In this document: positions 34,057-42,483 of the stretch, one piece after another
Position numbering within the stretch: the stretch's first letter is position 1
Layout: each line of letters starts with the position of its first letter
DNA from: JAFGJU01 sp964570935
Lineage (GTDB): Bacteria > Eisenbacteria > RBG-16-71-46 > JAFGJU01
Direction: 5' to 3'
DNA: 64,000 bases
Assembly (NCBI GenBank): GCA_964570935.1
Contig: CAZMZP010000073.1
Span: forward strand, 1-64,000
Made by a program: the position numbers and the translations under genes
The notes under the pieces: model-generated
Seen by the model: only the letters and a program-made list of their open reading frames with translations
Told to the model about the DNA's origin: nothing
The model's database searches: none

Positions 34057-35896
34057 CTCTGAGCGATTTCCCCGGGGTTTGAGTCCGGATGACTCTGAGC
34101 TGCGGCACGCGTCTCTTCGCCGTCCTGACCAACCACATGAGCGAAACCCCGTGGATCAGGACCGCCGGCACGAGCAACAGCGAATATGTTAACACGCCCT
34201 GGGTCTCGTAGGGAAGAGAAGGCAGGTAGTCCACCCAGTATCCCCGGACGGCGATGCAGACGGCGATGACGGTGTAGAGCAGGACCACGAGGAATCCCGA
34301 AATGGCGTACCCGGACTGCACCAAGCTGAAGCCCGGCAAGGCGATGCCGGCCGCGGAGGAGACAGGACGGAGCCTTCTCGTCTCGAGCTGGAATTGGTTG
34401 GCCAGGAGCAGCTTCGTGAACTCGGGCGACTTGACGGAGCTCGCCGCCACGGCGCACTTGAGGCAGTAGACCTGCTTCTGCGCCCTGGACAGGCACTTCC
34501 GGCAGACTATCTTTCCGCAATTGGTACACCTGTGAGCCCTCAGATTCCGGAAAACAAGTGCGCTTGCGGCAAGACTCAGCGCGAAGAAAAAGGCTATTGT
34601 GCCACTCCGTCGCTCGCGGCCCAGACCCAACAGGCGCAGCGCCGGCTCCAAAGCCTCGGACGTCCGGGAGCGGGCTCCCTCCCGGCGAAGCGCGCTCCAG
34701 AACCGCGAGGCGGGAAACACCGCGTCGATAACGCTGCGGTTCAGCTGTTCCCGGCTGTTGAGCGAGAACTCGTTTATCAGCTCCGCGTCCAGCTGCTTCG
34801 CCGTGCCGATCTCCGCGTTGGCCTCGGCGAAGAGCAGTCTCTTGGTGTAGACCTGCGCAAGGTTGTAGTGCGGCTCGGGCAGGGACGGAGCCATGCTGGC
34901 CGCCTTGCGATAGCACTTGTCGGCGGTGTCGAAGTCTCCGAGGTTGAAGTAGACGTTTCCAAGATTGTTGAGATAGCGTGCGTCGTTCGGAGACAGCTGG
35001 ACCGCCCTTTCCAGCTCCGTCCTTGCTATGCCGAGCCGCCCGGCCCTCCTGGCCACGGTGCCGTAGACAAAATGGTGCGACGCGTCGCCAGGATCGCTCT
35101 GAATCGAGCGCAAGAGGGCCTTCTCGTGCTGGTCGCTCCATCCGTCTCTCAGGGCGGCGTAGGAAACGTACGTGGGGGAGTCGTAGCCGAGCGGGGGGAA
35201 CCTCCTGCCCATCTGTACGGACGCGAACGGCGCCGACACTACCAGCGCCAGAAAAACCGCGGTGAAGAACCTCTCTCTCTTGCTCATGCAGTTCCAGAGG
35301 GCTCCTCCGCAGCACAGCACAGTGCCAGCCAGGCCCAGCCCCCACAGCAGCGGTTGCAGAACGGCGAACACGCCCAGCCATCCGGCTGTTCTCGGCGGCA
35401 TCTCCGCCGACAGCCTCTCGCCGACCACGTGCCTGAGCTCGGCGACGTGCCTGACGATCGCCATGACCACGAAGACCGCCAGAGCGATCGCCAGGATCAG
35501 GAAGATCATCGCGGACAGGTTCTGAAGGAGGAAGTACTGCGCCGGGAAATCGCGCCTGAGGACGTCGGCGACGGCGGAAAGCTCCGCGATCGCGCGGCCG
35601 GGGTCGCTGAGCAGGTAGGCCCTGGCCAGAGAGTACTTGGGGTCCAGAAAGTTCGGGTCCAGCTCCGACGCGGCCCTGAACGCCTTGAGCGCCGTCTCCG
35701 AGTCGCCTCCCCTTCGTGCCTGCACTCCGATGCGGTAGTAAGCATGTGCGTGGGCCGAGAGGGATGGTATGCCGCTGTTGAGCCTGACCTCGTTCAGCTC
35801 GGACAGGTAGCGCTCCGACATCGGCGTCACGTCGCCGGCCGCGACGCCGCACGACGCGAGGCAAAGGAACACGACGAGGGCCACGGTCTTCTTCAT
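34016..35896 (-). CDS. TPR membrane protein with zinc ribbon, possible lipoprotein
   Basis: The 626-aa protein starts MKKTVALVVFLCLASCGVAA; LASC fits a lipobox, so it may be lipid-anchored. It contains an N-terminal TPR segment (about 45-115), two membrane helices (about 130-205), another near 220, a TPR block (about 270-370: LSPNDARYLNNLGNVYFNLG), a helix near 440, a zinc ribbon (CTNCGKIVCRKCLSRAQKQ, then YCLKCA) and three C-terminal helices. ATG 35896 follows AGAGGAG; an ATG 19 codons upstream is less likely. It forms an operon with the PATAN protein. No family name is recognised. Confidence 0.78.
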   Translation of the reverse strand: MKKTVALVVFLCLASCGVAAGDVTPMSERYLSELNEVRLNSGIPSLSAHAHAYYRIGVQARRGGDSETALKAFRAASELDPNFLDPKYSLARAYLLSDPGRAIAELSAVADVLRRDFPAQYFLLQNLSAMIFLILAIALAVFVVMAIVRHVAELRHVVGERLSAEMPPRTAGWLGVFAVLQPLLWGLGLAGTVLCCGGALWNCMSKRERFFTAVFLALVVSAPFASVQMGRRFPPLGYDSPTYVSYAALRDGWSDQHEKALLRSIQSDPGDASHHFVYGTVARRAGRLGIARTELERAVQLSPNDARYLNNLGNVYFNLGDFDTADKCYRKAASMAPSLPEPHYNLAQVYTKRLLFAEANAEIGTAKQLDAELINEFSLNSREQLNRSVIDAVFPASRFWSALRREGARSRTSEALEPALRLLGLGRERRSGTIAFFFALSLAASALVFRNLRAHRCTNCGKIVCRKCLSRAQKQVYCLKCAVAASSVKSPEFTKLLLANQFQLETRRLRPVSSAAGIALPGFSLVQSGYAISGFLVVLLYTVIAVCIAVRGYWVDYLPSLPYETQGVLTYSLLLVPAVLIHGVSLMWLVRTAKRRVPQLRVIRTQTPGKSLRDGVTGKPTRLQSG

Positions 35897-35929
35897 TGCA
35901 CTCCTCTTTAGAAGCCTCAAAATCAACTC

Positions 35930-35958
35930 AAAATATTCGCTGCAACTTCCCATGTCAA
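35930..35958 (-). promoter_or_regulatory. promoter of the TPR-PATAN operon
   Basis: On the minus strand TTGACA (35958-35953), exactly 17 bases, then TATTTT (35935-35930). Transcription would begin about 27-30 bases before the ATG at 35896. It is divergent from the asnS promoter 40-60 bases away. Confidence 0.65.
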
Positions 35959-35995
35959 GAGAAAATAGCCCGGTTGCGACGCCCGCAGTTTTCGG

Positions 35996-36024
35996 TTGAC
36001 TACCCGCAAAAACGCCGGTAAGTT
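35996..36024 (+). promoter_or_regulatory. candidate promoter of asnS
   Basis: TTGACT (35996-36001), 17 bases, TAAGTT (36019-36024). The -10 is weak, the -35 good. The leader to the asnS ATG would be about 80 bases. Confidence 0.45.
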
Positions 36025-36109
36025 TCAGGAAAATTCAGTGCGGCGTTCCCGGCAATCGAAGTGTCGCCGCGACAGGGAACGGTGCAATCCGCAAACGCAG
36101 GGAATCACA

Positions 36110-37399
36110 ATGCACGTATACGTCAATCAGGTGTCCGGGTTTGTGTCCGACGAAGTCGAGATACGGGGCTGGCTCTACAACAAGCGCTCCAGCGGCAAGA
36201 TCCACTTCCTGCTGCTGCGCGACGGAACCGGGACGATACAGGCGGTGGTCGACCGCGCAGCCGTCGGCGAAGAGGTCTTCGAGAGGTGCGAGCGGCTGAC
36301 CCAGGAGAGCTCGGTGATCGTGAGGGGGAAGGTCAGGGAGGAACGCCGGGCGCCCGGCGGGTTCGAGCTCCTGCTGACGGGTCTGGACGTCGTCCAGATC
36401 GCGCAGGATTATCCCATAACGCCCAAGGAACATGGGGTGTCGTTCCTGCTGGACCACAGGCACCTGTGGCTCAGGTCGTCGCGGCAGCACGCTATCCTGC
36501 TCGTCAGGAGCACGGTCGAAAGGGCGATACGGGACTTCTTCGAGTCCGAGGGGTTCGTGGCCGTGGACGCGCCCATCTTCACGCCGTCTGCGGTCGAGGG
36601 AACGAGCACTCTGTTCGAGACCGACTATTTCGGAGACAAGGCCTACCTGAGTCAGAGCGGCCAGCTCTACATGGAGGCCGCCGCGATGGCGCTGGCGAAG
36701 GTCTACTGCTTCGGCCCGACGTTCAGGGCCGAGAAGTCCAAGACCAGGCGGCACCTGATAGAGTTCTGGATGGTGGAGCCGGAGATGGCGTTCGCCGAGC
36801 TCGAGGACGTGATTCAACTGGCCGAACGTCTGATCTGCTACGTGGTCGGCCGCGTGCTCGAGCAGCGACGGGCCGAGCTGGTCAGGCTCGAGCGGTCAGT
36901 GGAGAAGCTCGAAAACGTGAAGCCCCCGTTCCCCCGCCTGCAGTACGATGAGGCCGTCAGAGTTCTCAGAGACAAAGGTGTCGCCATCGAGTGGGGGTCG
37001 GACTTCGGAGCGGTCGAAGAGGCGGAGCTCTCGGCGGCGTTCGACAGGCCGCTGTTCGTGTGGGGCTACCCGCGGGAGTGCAAGGCCTTTTACATGAAGC
37101 AGAGCGCCGACGACCCGAGGATCACGATGTCCGTCGACCTGATAGCGCCGGAGGGCTACGGCGAGATAATCGGCGGGGGCCAGAGGGAGGACAGTCTCGA
37201 GCTGCTCGAGAAGCAGATAGAAGCCCAGAAGCTGCCCAGGGAAGCCTTCGAGTGGTACCTGGACCTCAGGCGCTACGGCACCGTGAAGCACGGCGGGTTC
37301 GGACTTGGGCTGGAGAGGACGGTGGCGTGGATTTGCGGGATCGAGCACATAAGAGAAGCCATACCGTTTCCCAGGATGCTCCAGAGACTGGGCCCGTAG
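36110..37399 (+). CDS. asnS: asparaginyl-tRNA synthetase
   Basis: The 429-aa class II synthetase has an N-terminal OB-fold (VEIRGWLYNKRSSGKIHFLL), the AsnRS-typical TSTLFETDYF and YLSQSGQLYMEAAAMAL, motif 2 in GPTFRAEKSKTRRHLIEFWM and motif 3 GFGLGLERTVAWICG. The frame runs upstream to 35996, but the ATG at 36110 (MHVYVNQVSG) with GGGA before it fits the family length. The AsnRS signature residues favour Asn over Asp as substrate. It is a single-gene unit between divergent and downstream promoters. Confidence 0.93.
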   Translation: MHVYVNQVSGFVSDEVEIRGWLYNKRSSGKIHFLLLRDGTGTIQAVVDRAAVGEEVFERCERLTQESSVIVRGKVREERRAPGGFELLLTGLDVVQIAQDYPITPKEHGVSFLLDHRHLWLRSSRQHAILLVRSTVERAIRDFFESEGFVAVDAPIFTPSAVEGTSTLFETDYFGDKAYLSQSGQLYMEAAAMALAKVYCFGPTFRAEKSKTRRHLIEFWMVEPEMAFAELEDVIQLAERLICYVVGRVLEQRRAELVRLERSVEKLENVKPPFPRLQYDEAVRVLRDKGVAIEWGSDFGAVEEAELSAAFDRPLFVWGYPRECKAFYMKQSADDPRITMSVDLIAPEGYGEIIGGGQREDSLELLEKQIEAQKLPREAFEWYLDLRRYGTVKHGGFGLGLERTVAWICGIEHIREAIPFPRMLQRLGP

Positions 37400-37459
37400 T
37401 CCGTGCGGCACGGGCTACCAGGCGGCCTCGCAGCGCGCCCGGCCTGAGTCACGAATGGA

Positions 37460-37488
37460 TTGACAGCCGTGCAGCCGGGACTTAGACT
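37460..37488 (+). promoter_or_regulatory. promoter of the exbB-exbD-exbD-tonB operon
   Basis: TTGACA (37460-37465), exactly 17 bases, TAGACT (37483-37488). The start would be near 37495, immediately before the stem-loop 37498-37528 and about 100 bases before exbB. Confidence 0.6.
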
Positions 37489-37497
37489 CCGGGCGTT

Positions 37498-37528
37498 CGA
37501 AGGCGCCGACCCGCAGCGGGCGCCTTCG
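37498..37528 (+). other. stem-loop at the 5' end of the exbB transcript
   Basis: A perfect 10-bp inverted repeat (CGAAGGCGCC / GGCGCCTTCG) closes an 11-base loop. It has no T-run. Given the promoter just upstream it would be the first structured part of the exbB mRNA; a role as asnS terminator is the alternative. Confidence 0.5.
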
Positions 37529-37592
37529 CCTGCTTGCTGCGCAGTCCGGTCGAGCTTGGGGATGAGAATCCACAAACACGGAGTTGAACCTC

Positions 37593-38441
37593 ATGTCTAG
37601 GCGTGCCTTCTTGTTCTGTGTCTTTACTCTTCTGATGGTGTTGGCGCCGATGCTTCCTGTCTGTTCCCTGGCGCAGGAAACAGCTCCCGCGTCCGGCCAG
37701 GAAATGGTCGAACGGAACGACGAGCCGTCCGCGGCCGTGGCCGCGCCCGACGCCGGGGCTCCGGACGCCGGGCTTGATACCTCGTGGCTCGGGAGGATTA
37801 GAAGAAGCGGGATAGTGGACTTCTACGTCAGGGGCGGCTTCTTCATGCACCCCATCCTGCTCTGCTCCATCCTGGGCCTGGCCGTCATACTGGAAAGGGC
37901 GTACGTCCTCAGCAGGGCCCGCACCGACGCCAAGAAGCTCGTGGCCGAGATGCTGCACGCTCTGAAAAGCGGCGGTCCCGAGGCCGCGCGCGGGCTGCTC
38001 GAGAAGACCAGGGGACCGATAGCCGCCATACTCCACGCGGGACTGTTGAGGGCCGACGTGGGACTGGAGGCCGTCGAGAGGTCGATCCTGACCGCGGCCG
38101 CCATCGAAGTGTCCTTTCTCGAGAGGGGACTCATTTGGCTTGCGAGCATAGCCAACATCGCCCCTCTGCTCGGGTTCCTGGGGACGGTGTCGGGAATGAT
38201 CCACGCGTTCGAGGCCATCGCGGCCGCCGAGCAGGTGAGCCCGAAGCTCGTGGCGGACGGCATCGCCGAGGCCCTGATCACCACCGCGGCAGGCCTCATA
38301 GTCGCAATACCGGTCCAGGTGGCCTACAACTACTTCGTGCAGAGAATAGAGCGCTACAGCGTGGACATGGAGGAGTCGAGCCACGACCTGCTGGACGCGC
38401 TGACTCAGGGAGCCGTAGGCGCCCGCGGACCTGCGAAGTAA
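37593..38441 (+). CDS. exbB: ExbB/TolQ-type proton-channel protein
   Basis: The 282-aa protein has an N-terminal signal-like helix and an Ala/Asp-rich linker (about 30-65), then the MotA/TolQ/ExbB domain: FMHPILLCSILGLAVILERA (first channel helix), and the two conserved C-terminal helices in IANIAPLLGFLGTVSGMIHA and GIAEALITTAAGLIVAIPVQ. With ExbD and TonB it converts proton-motive force to work at the outer membrane. The N-terminal extension is like that of ExbB proteins of Bacteroidetes-like groups. ATG 37593 is nine bases after GGAG; the TTG at 37584 abuts that site and cannot use it. Confidence 0.9.
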   Translation: MSRRAFLFCVFTLLMVLAPMLPVCSLAQETAPASGQEMVERNDEPSAAVAAPDAGAPDAGLDTSWLGRIRRSGIVDFYVRGGFFMHPILLCSILGLAVILERAYVLSRARTDAKKLVAEMLHALKSGGPEAARGLLEKTRGPIAAILHAGLLRADVGLEAVERSILTAAAIEVSFLERGLIWLASIANIAPLLGFLGTVSGMIHAFEAIAAAEQVSPKLVADGIAEALITTAAGLIVAIPVQVAYNYFVQRIERYSVDMEESSHDLLDALTQGAVGARGPAK

Positions 38442-38468
38442 CAGATTCCCGGAACGGGGTGAGGTCGT

Positions 38469-38882
38469 ATGAGACTGATGCGGAGGAAAAGGGAATCACC
38501 CGAGATTCCGCTGGCGTCCACCGCGGACGTGGCTTTCCTGCTGCTCATATTCTTCATCGCCACCACCGTCTTCTCGATCGACGAGGGCCTGCCTCTCATC
38601 CTTCCCGCAAGAGGGTCTTCCGTAGTGAAGGTCTCGGTCAAGAACGTTGCCAGGATCGTCGTTCACGAGGACGGCACCGTGACGGTGGACAAAAAGGCGG
38701 TCCCGGTCGAGAGCATCTCGGGGCTTGTGCGCAAGATGATCGCCCAGAACGACAAGCTCGTCGTGTCCCTGGAGACCCACCCCCGGTGCAGGTACGGACG
38801 GATGGTGCGCGTGCTTGACCAGCTCAAGCTGGCGAGCGCCACCAGGATCTCCTTGAGGCTTTACGCTCCGGAAACCGGATAG
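38469..38882 (+). CDS. exbD: ExbD/TolR protein 1
   Basis: The 137-aa protein has one N-terminal membrane helix (about 17-37, LASTADVAFLLLIFFIATTV) with the functional Asp of ExbD-type helices, then a periplasmic domain with VSVKNVARIVVHEDGTVTVD. It forms the channel with ExbB. It differs clearly in sequence from the second ExbD encoded 20 bases downstream. Confidence 0.9.
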   Translation: MRLMRRKRESPEIPLASTADVAFLLLIFFIATTVFSIDEGLPLILPARGSSVVKVSVKNVARIVVHEDGTVTVDKKAVPVESISGLVRKMIAQNDKLVVSLETHPRCRYGRMVRVLDQLKLASATRISLRLYAPETG

Positions 38883-38902
38883 CAGGATTGGAGTAGTGTG
38901 AC

Positions 38903-39340
38903 ATGCTGCCCGGCAGGATGCCGAGGACCAATCGCAGGGCCGTGAGCACCATCCCGACGTGCACGATGGGCGACATCTCCATGCTCCTGATGATATTCTT
39001 CATGTCGACGGTCATCTTCCGCATGGACAACGGGCTTCCGGTCAGCCTCCCGAGGTCCGAAGCGGGCCAGCACGTTCCGAGGGAGAACTCGGTCCGCATA
39101 TGGATCGACGTGAACGGCCGGGTGTCCATAGACGACAACATAATCGACATATCCGATATAGAGCCCATCATCGCCCGCAAGCTCACGCGCAACCCGGCCC
39201 TCATCGTGTCTTTCAACACCGACAAAAGGTGTCCGTACGGCATCGTCTCTCGAGCCATCGATCACCTTAAAGACGCCAATGCGGTCAGAGTCGCGTTCAT
39301 GGCGCCCCGGATCGAGAGGGGAGGCTCGCTCGACGAATGA
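38903..39340 (+). CDS. exbD: ExbD/TolR protein 2
   Basis: The 145-aa protein has the same layout: basic N-terminus, a helix containing TCTMGDISMLLMIFFMSTVI and a periplasmic domain (NSVRIWIDVNGRVSIDDNII). A Gly-Asp replaces the usual Asp context, but an acidic residue is kept at the start of the helix. Two unlike ExbDs may form a mixed dimer in the pore. GGAG precedes the ATG, and the stop overlaps tonB by four bases (ATGA). Confidence 0.88.
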   Translation: MLPGRMPRTNRRAVSTIPTCTMGDISMLLMIFFMSTVIFRMDNGLPVSLPRSEAGQHVPRENSVRIWIDVNGRVSIDDNIIDISDIEPIIARKLTRNPALIVSFNTDKRCPYGIVSRAIDHLKDANAVRVAFMAPRIERGGSLDE

Positions 39341-39951
39341 AGCAGACCGCGGAGAGCATACTCAGGTCCAGGTACTATAGGTACCTGGAGGTGAGCACGG
39401 CATTCGCCGTGGTCGTCCACGCGGTCGTGTTCTTCGCGTGGCCTCCGTACGTCCCGAGGCCGTATCAGATACAGGAAAGGAAACTCGAAGTCCTCAACCT
39501 CCCGGAAGGGATCGACATACCGCCGCTGCCCGCGGAGGTCGAGCGGCCGGAGCTTCCTCAAGAAGCCGAGATATCGGCCGACGTGAGCGAGGAAGCCACC
39601 ATCGCGCCGACCGAATTCAATCCGTTCGCTCCGCCGGTGATCCCGTCCAGACCGGAGCCGGAAGCCTTCTACGCGTTCGACTCGCCACCGGAGGTTTTGA
39701 GGGCGGTCGAGCCCAGGTATCCCGACCGCGCCATGGAGGCCGAGGCCGAGGGTGAGGTGCTGGTGGAGGTAATAATTGACGAGAACGGCAGAGTCGTTTC
39801 TGCTAAAGTCATAGACAGCGACACGGTCGACGTCCTCGAGAACGCGGCCCTGGAGGCGGCCTACAAGTTTCTGTTCAAGCCGGCCAGGCAGGGGGACGTG
39901 CCGGTGAAGTGCAGGGTAGTGATCCCGTTCAGGTTCACGCTGAATGACTAG
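39337..39951 (+). CDS. tonB: TonB energy-transducer protein
   Basis: The 204-aa protein has an N-terminal membrane helix (about 20-36), a Pro/Glu-rich periplasmic spacer (about 45-110) and a C-terminal TonB domain (about 122-204: VEPRYPDRAMEAEAEGEVLV, VIDSDTVDVLENAALEAA, FKPARQGDVPVKCRVVIPFR). It would contact the TonB box of outer-membrane receptors, none of which is encoded in this window. Confidence 0.9.
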   Translation: MKQTAESILRSRYYRYLEVSTAFAVVVHAVVFFAWPPYVPRPYQIQERKLEVLNLPEGIDIPPLPAEVERPELPQEAEISADVSEEATIAPTEFNPFAPPVIPSRPEPEAFYAFDSPPEVLRAVEPRYPDRAMEAEAEGEVLVEVIIDENGRVVSAKVIDSDTVDVLENAALEAAYKFLFKPARQGDVPVKCRVVIPFRFTLND

Positions 39952-40028
39952 AGCCGGAAAGGCCGGTCCGCCTCGGGCCGATTCGTACGGCAGTCGTGTG
40001 GAAAAGAGGTAAGCTTGCAGGAAACATC

Positions 40029-40069
40029 GGGGGCGGTGCGGGACTATCGCACTGCCTCCTTGCGTTAAC
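40029..40069 (+). repeat. structured intergenic element, copy 1
   Basis: GGGGGCGGT (40029-40037), 15 bases, then TGCCTCCTTGCGTTAAC (40053-40069). Bases 40029-40040 and 40048-40059 pair in a 12-bp stem (two G-U) around a seven-base loop. It lies between tonB and the Yip1 gene. Copy 2 is at 60947-60984. It could double as the terminator of the tonB operon, but no T-run follows. The remaining parts of the 215-base gap show nothing clear. Confidence 0.55.
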
Positions 40070-40167
40070 CCTGTGCCGAGAGCTCGCTCCGCCGGCGCGG
40101 TAGAGACGGGTTCCGGCCGAACACGTTCGTGCAGCCGATGCAGTGGGCCGCGGACAAGGAGGACGAG

Positions 40168-40920
40168 ATGAGCGACGCAGCGACAGTAGACGCCGGAGGG
40201 GCCAGGGCGGGAGGATTCAGTGGTTCCGTGGGCAGGGCAATTCGTGTTCTGTTTGCCCCCACCCAGGTGTTCACCGAGCTCGAGAGAAAGCCGGAGTGGC
40301 TCGTGCCCATAATCATCTGCGTGCTCGTGGCCATCTTGAGTTCGATCATTCTGATTCCGAGCGTTATCCTGCCCCATCAACGGGAGCTTCTGGAGGAGCG
40401 CGGGCTGACCGAGGAGCAGATGGAGGCCGCGAGGCCGTGGCTGGAGGGCGGCAGGACGATGATCATCGCCGTCGTCACGTCCGTTGTCGGCACGCCGATC
40501 GTGCTGTTGATAGTGGCCGGGGTCTTCCACCTGGTGTGCGGTTTACTCCTGGGCGGGCAGGCCAACTTCGTGCGCACGTTCTCGGTCGCGTCGTTCGCCT
40601 GGATGGTGTCGCTGCCCGAGAGCATCGTGAAGGTGCCACTGGCGCTTGCGTCCAAATCGGCGGAGGTGCAGACGAGTCTCGGCCTGCTGATGGCCCGCGA
40701 CCAGGCCGCCGGGTTCGGCTATCGTTTCGTTCAGAGTTTTTTGGCTCACATAGACATATTCTCCGTGTGGAAGGTGCTCCTGCTGGCTATTGGCGTGTCC
40801 GTGATGTTCAGGTTCACGAGGCAGAAGTCGTACTACGTGGCAGGCGGCATCTGGGTGGTCTACATTCTCCTGGCGTCGGCCCTGGGCTCCGTGATGCCGG
40901 GGTCCATGATGATGCGTTAG
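40168..40920 (+). CDS. Yip1-family membrane protein
   Basis: The 250-aa protein starts at an ATG preceded by AAGGAGG. The N-terminus ends in RAIRVLFAPTQVFTELERKP, the start typical of bacterial Yip1/YIP1-like domains, and five hydrophobic helices follow (about 46-66, 96-122, 138-165, 195-218, 226-244). Bacterial members have no known biochemical role. It precedes the efflux operon by 155 bases. Confidence 0.8.
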   Translation: MSDAATVDAGGARAGGFSGSVGRAIRVLFAPTQVFTELERKPEWLVPIIICVLVAILSSIILIPSVILPHQRELLEERGLTEEQMEAARPWLEGGRTMIIAVVTSVVGTPIVLLIVAGVFHLVCGLLLGGQANFVRTFSVASFAWMVSLPESIVKVPLALASKSAEVQTSLGLLMARDQAAGFGYRFVQSFLAHIDIFSVWKVLLLAIGVSVMFRFTRQKSYYVAGGIWVVYILLASALGSVMPGSMMMR

Positions 40921-41075
40921 GGAGTCGGGACGGCCTGCTGTAACACGGCGGCAGGCAATTGCGTATACACACAGGACTGCGGCCCGCCGGCGCGCGGCAC
41001 GACACCGGACTCCTCACTACTGAGGACAGGCGCCGTACGGGTCCGCCAGGTTCCTTTTGCAGCAGGAGGAAATAG

Positions 41076-42434
41076 ATGGGTTTGAGATTCCGATTGTTCG
41101 CGTGCTGTTTCGTTCTGGCCGCCCTGGCCTTTCCCGTGTTGCCCGGGCCGGGCGGCGCGGGGGCTCTCGCCGCCGCGCTCCCCGACGGGCCGCTCGACGC
41201 GTCCGACTGCGTGAAGCTGGCTCTGGACAGGAACCCGACCGTACTGAATGCCCGGGAGAACATAAGGGAGTCGTCCGGCCAGGCGCTCACGGCCCTGAGC
41301 TCATTCGTGCCCAGCATTCAGTCGCGCGCCGCTTATTCCCGGCGCATCCAGGGTCCGCAGGAGTACTACATCCCTTCTTTCGACCTGACTCTTCTGACCA
41401 AGAGCGTGAGCTCGGAGGACTGGTCGTACAACGTGTCCGCCTCGCAGAGCCTGCTGGACGTGAGTCAGTTCGGGCGGGTGCTGGGAGCGCGGGCGTCCGT
41501 GCGCGCGACCCGGCATTCTTTCGAGGCCACGCGCCAGGCGGTGGCCTACGAGGTAAGGATTCAGTTCTACGAACTCCTGAAGGCCGTGAAGCTGGCGGAA
41601 GTCAGCAAGGGCGCGAAGGAGCTGAGCGAGGACGAGCTGAGGAGGGCGAGGGCCCTGTTCGACGTGGGCTCGGTCGCGAAGGGGGACGTCCTCAAGGCGG
41701 AGGTCCAGCTGTCGCAGAGCACGCTGGATTTCATCGCAGTGGAAAACAGAGTGAAGCTGGAACGTTCCAGACTGGCCAAACTGATGGGGCTGCCGGTGGA
41801 CGCGGAGATAGAGGTTGCCGAGGACCTGGGAGAAGAATCACCCAGAGTGAGCCTCGACGGCGCAATCGGCCTCGCGAACTCGCGCAGGCCGGACCTGTTG
41901 GCCGCGAAGGAGACACTGAAGTCCGCCAGGAGGTCCGCGTTCGCCTACAAGGCCTCCAGACTTCCGAGCCTGTCGGGCAGCGTCTCTTATGGGTGGTCCG
42001 ACAACTCCTTCCCGGAGACGGGCGACGACCACAGAAGGAACTACGCCTGGGACATCGGCGTCGGGCTGCAGCTGCCGATCTTTGACGGATTCATGACGAT
42101 CGCCAACATACGCCAGGCAAAGGCGCGCGCCGCGATCGCGGACAACCAGCTCCGTGACGCGGAGCTTCAGGTGGCGCTGGAGGTCAAGGAAGCGCTGTTG
42201 ACCATCGCGGAGGCGGCGGAGCGCATCAAGGTGTCCAAGAACGGGCTGGCGAGCGCTGAGGAAGACTACAGGCTTTCCCGAGAAAAATACGGCCTGGGGT
42301 CTGGCACCATGCTGGAGTTGCTGGACGCGCAGGTGAACCTGTCGCGGGCGCGAAGCTCGTACGTCGACGCACTCGCGAGCCTCAGGGAGGCCGAGGCGTT
42401 GTTCGGAAGGGCGACCGGCGAACCCATAAGTTGA
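41076..42434 (+). CDS. TolC-family outer-membrane efflux protein
   Basis: The 452-aa protein has a signal peptide (about 1-30, FACCFVLAALAFPVLPGPGG), the OEP repeat pattern starting DCVKLALDRNPTVLNARENI and the second repeat EDYRLSREKYGLGSGTMLEL, with long coiled helices between beta segments. It forms the outer-membrane tunnel for the adjacent ABC export genes. AGGAGG precedes the ATG. Confidence 0.9.
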   Translation: MGLRFRLFACCFVLAALAFPVLPGPGGAGALAAALPDGPLDASDCVKLALDRNPTVLNARENIRESSGQALTALSSFVPSIQSRAAYSRRIQGPQEYYIPSFDLTLLTKSVSSEDWSYNVSASQSLLDVSQFGRVLGARASVRATRHSFEATRQAVAYEVRIQFYELLKAVKLAEVSKGAKELSEDELRRARALFDVGSVAKGDVLKAEVQLSQSTLDFIAVENRVKLERSRLAKLMGLPVDAEIEVAEDLGEESPRVSLDGAIGLANSRRPDLLAAKETLKSARRSAFAYKASRLPSLSGSVSYGWSDNSFPETGDDHRRNYAWDIGVGLQLPIFDGFMTIANIRQAKARAAIADNQLRDAELQVALEVKEALLTIAEAAERIKVSKNGLASAEEDYRLSREKYGLGSGTMLELLDAQVNLSRARSSYVDALASLREAEALFGRATGEPIS

Positions 42435-42483
42435 GCCGCCGGAGCGCCGTGAGACGATCTTTTCCATTGGAGGCATCGAAGCG

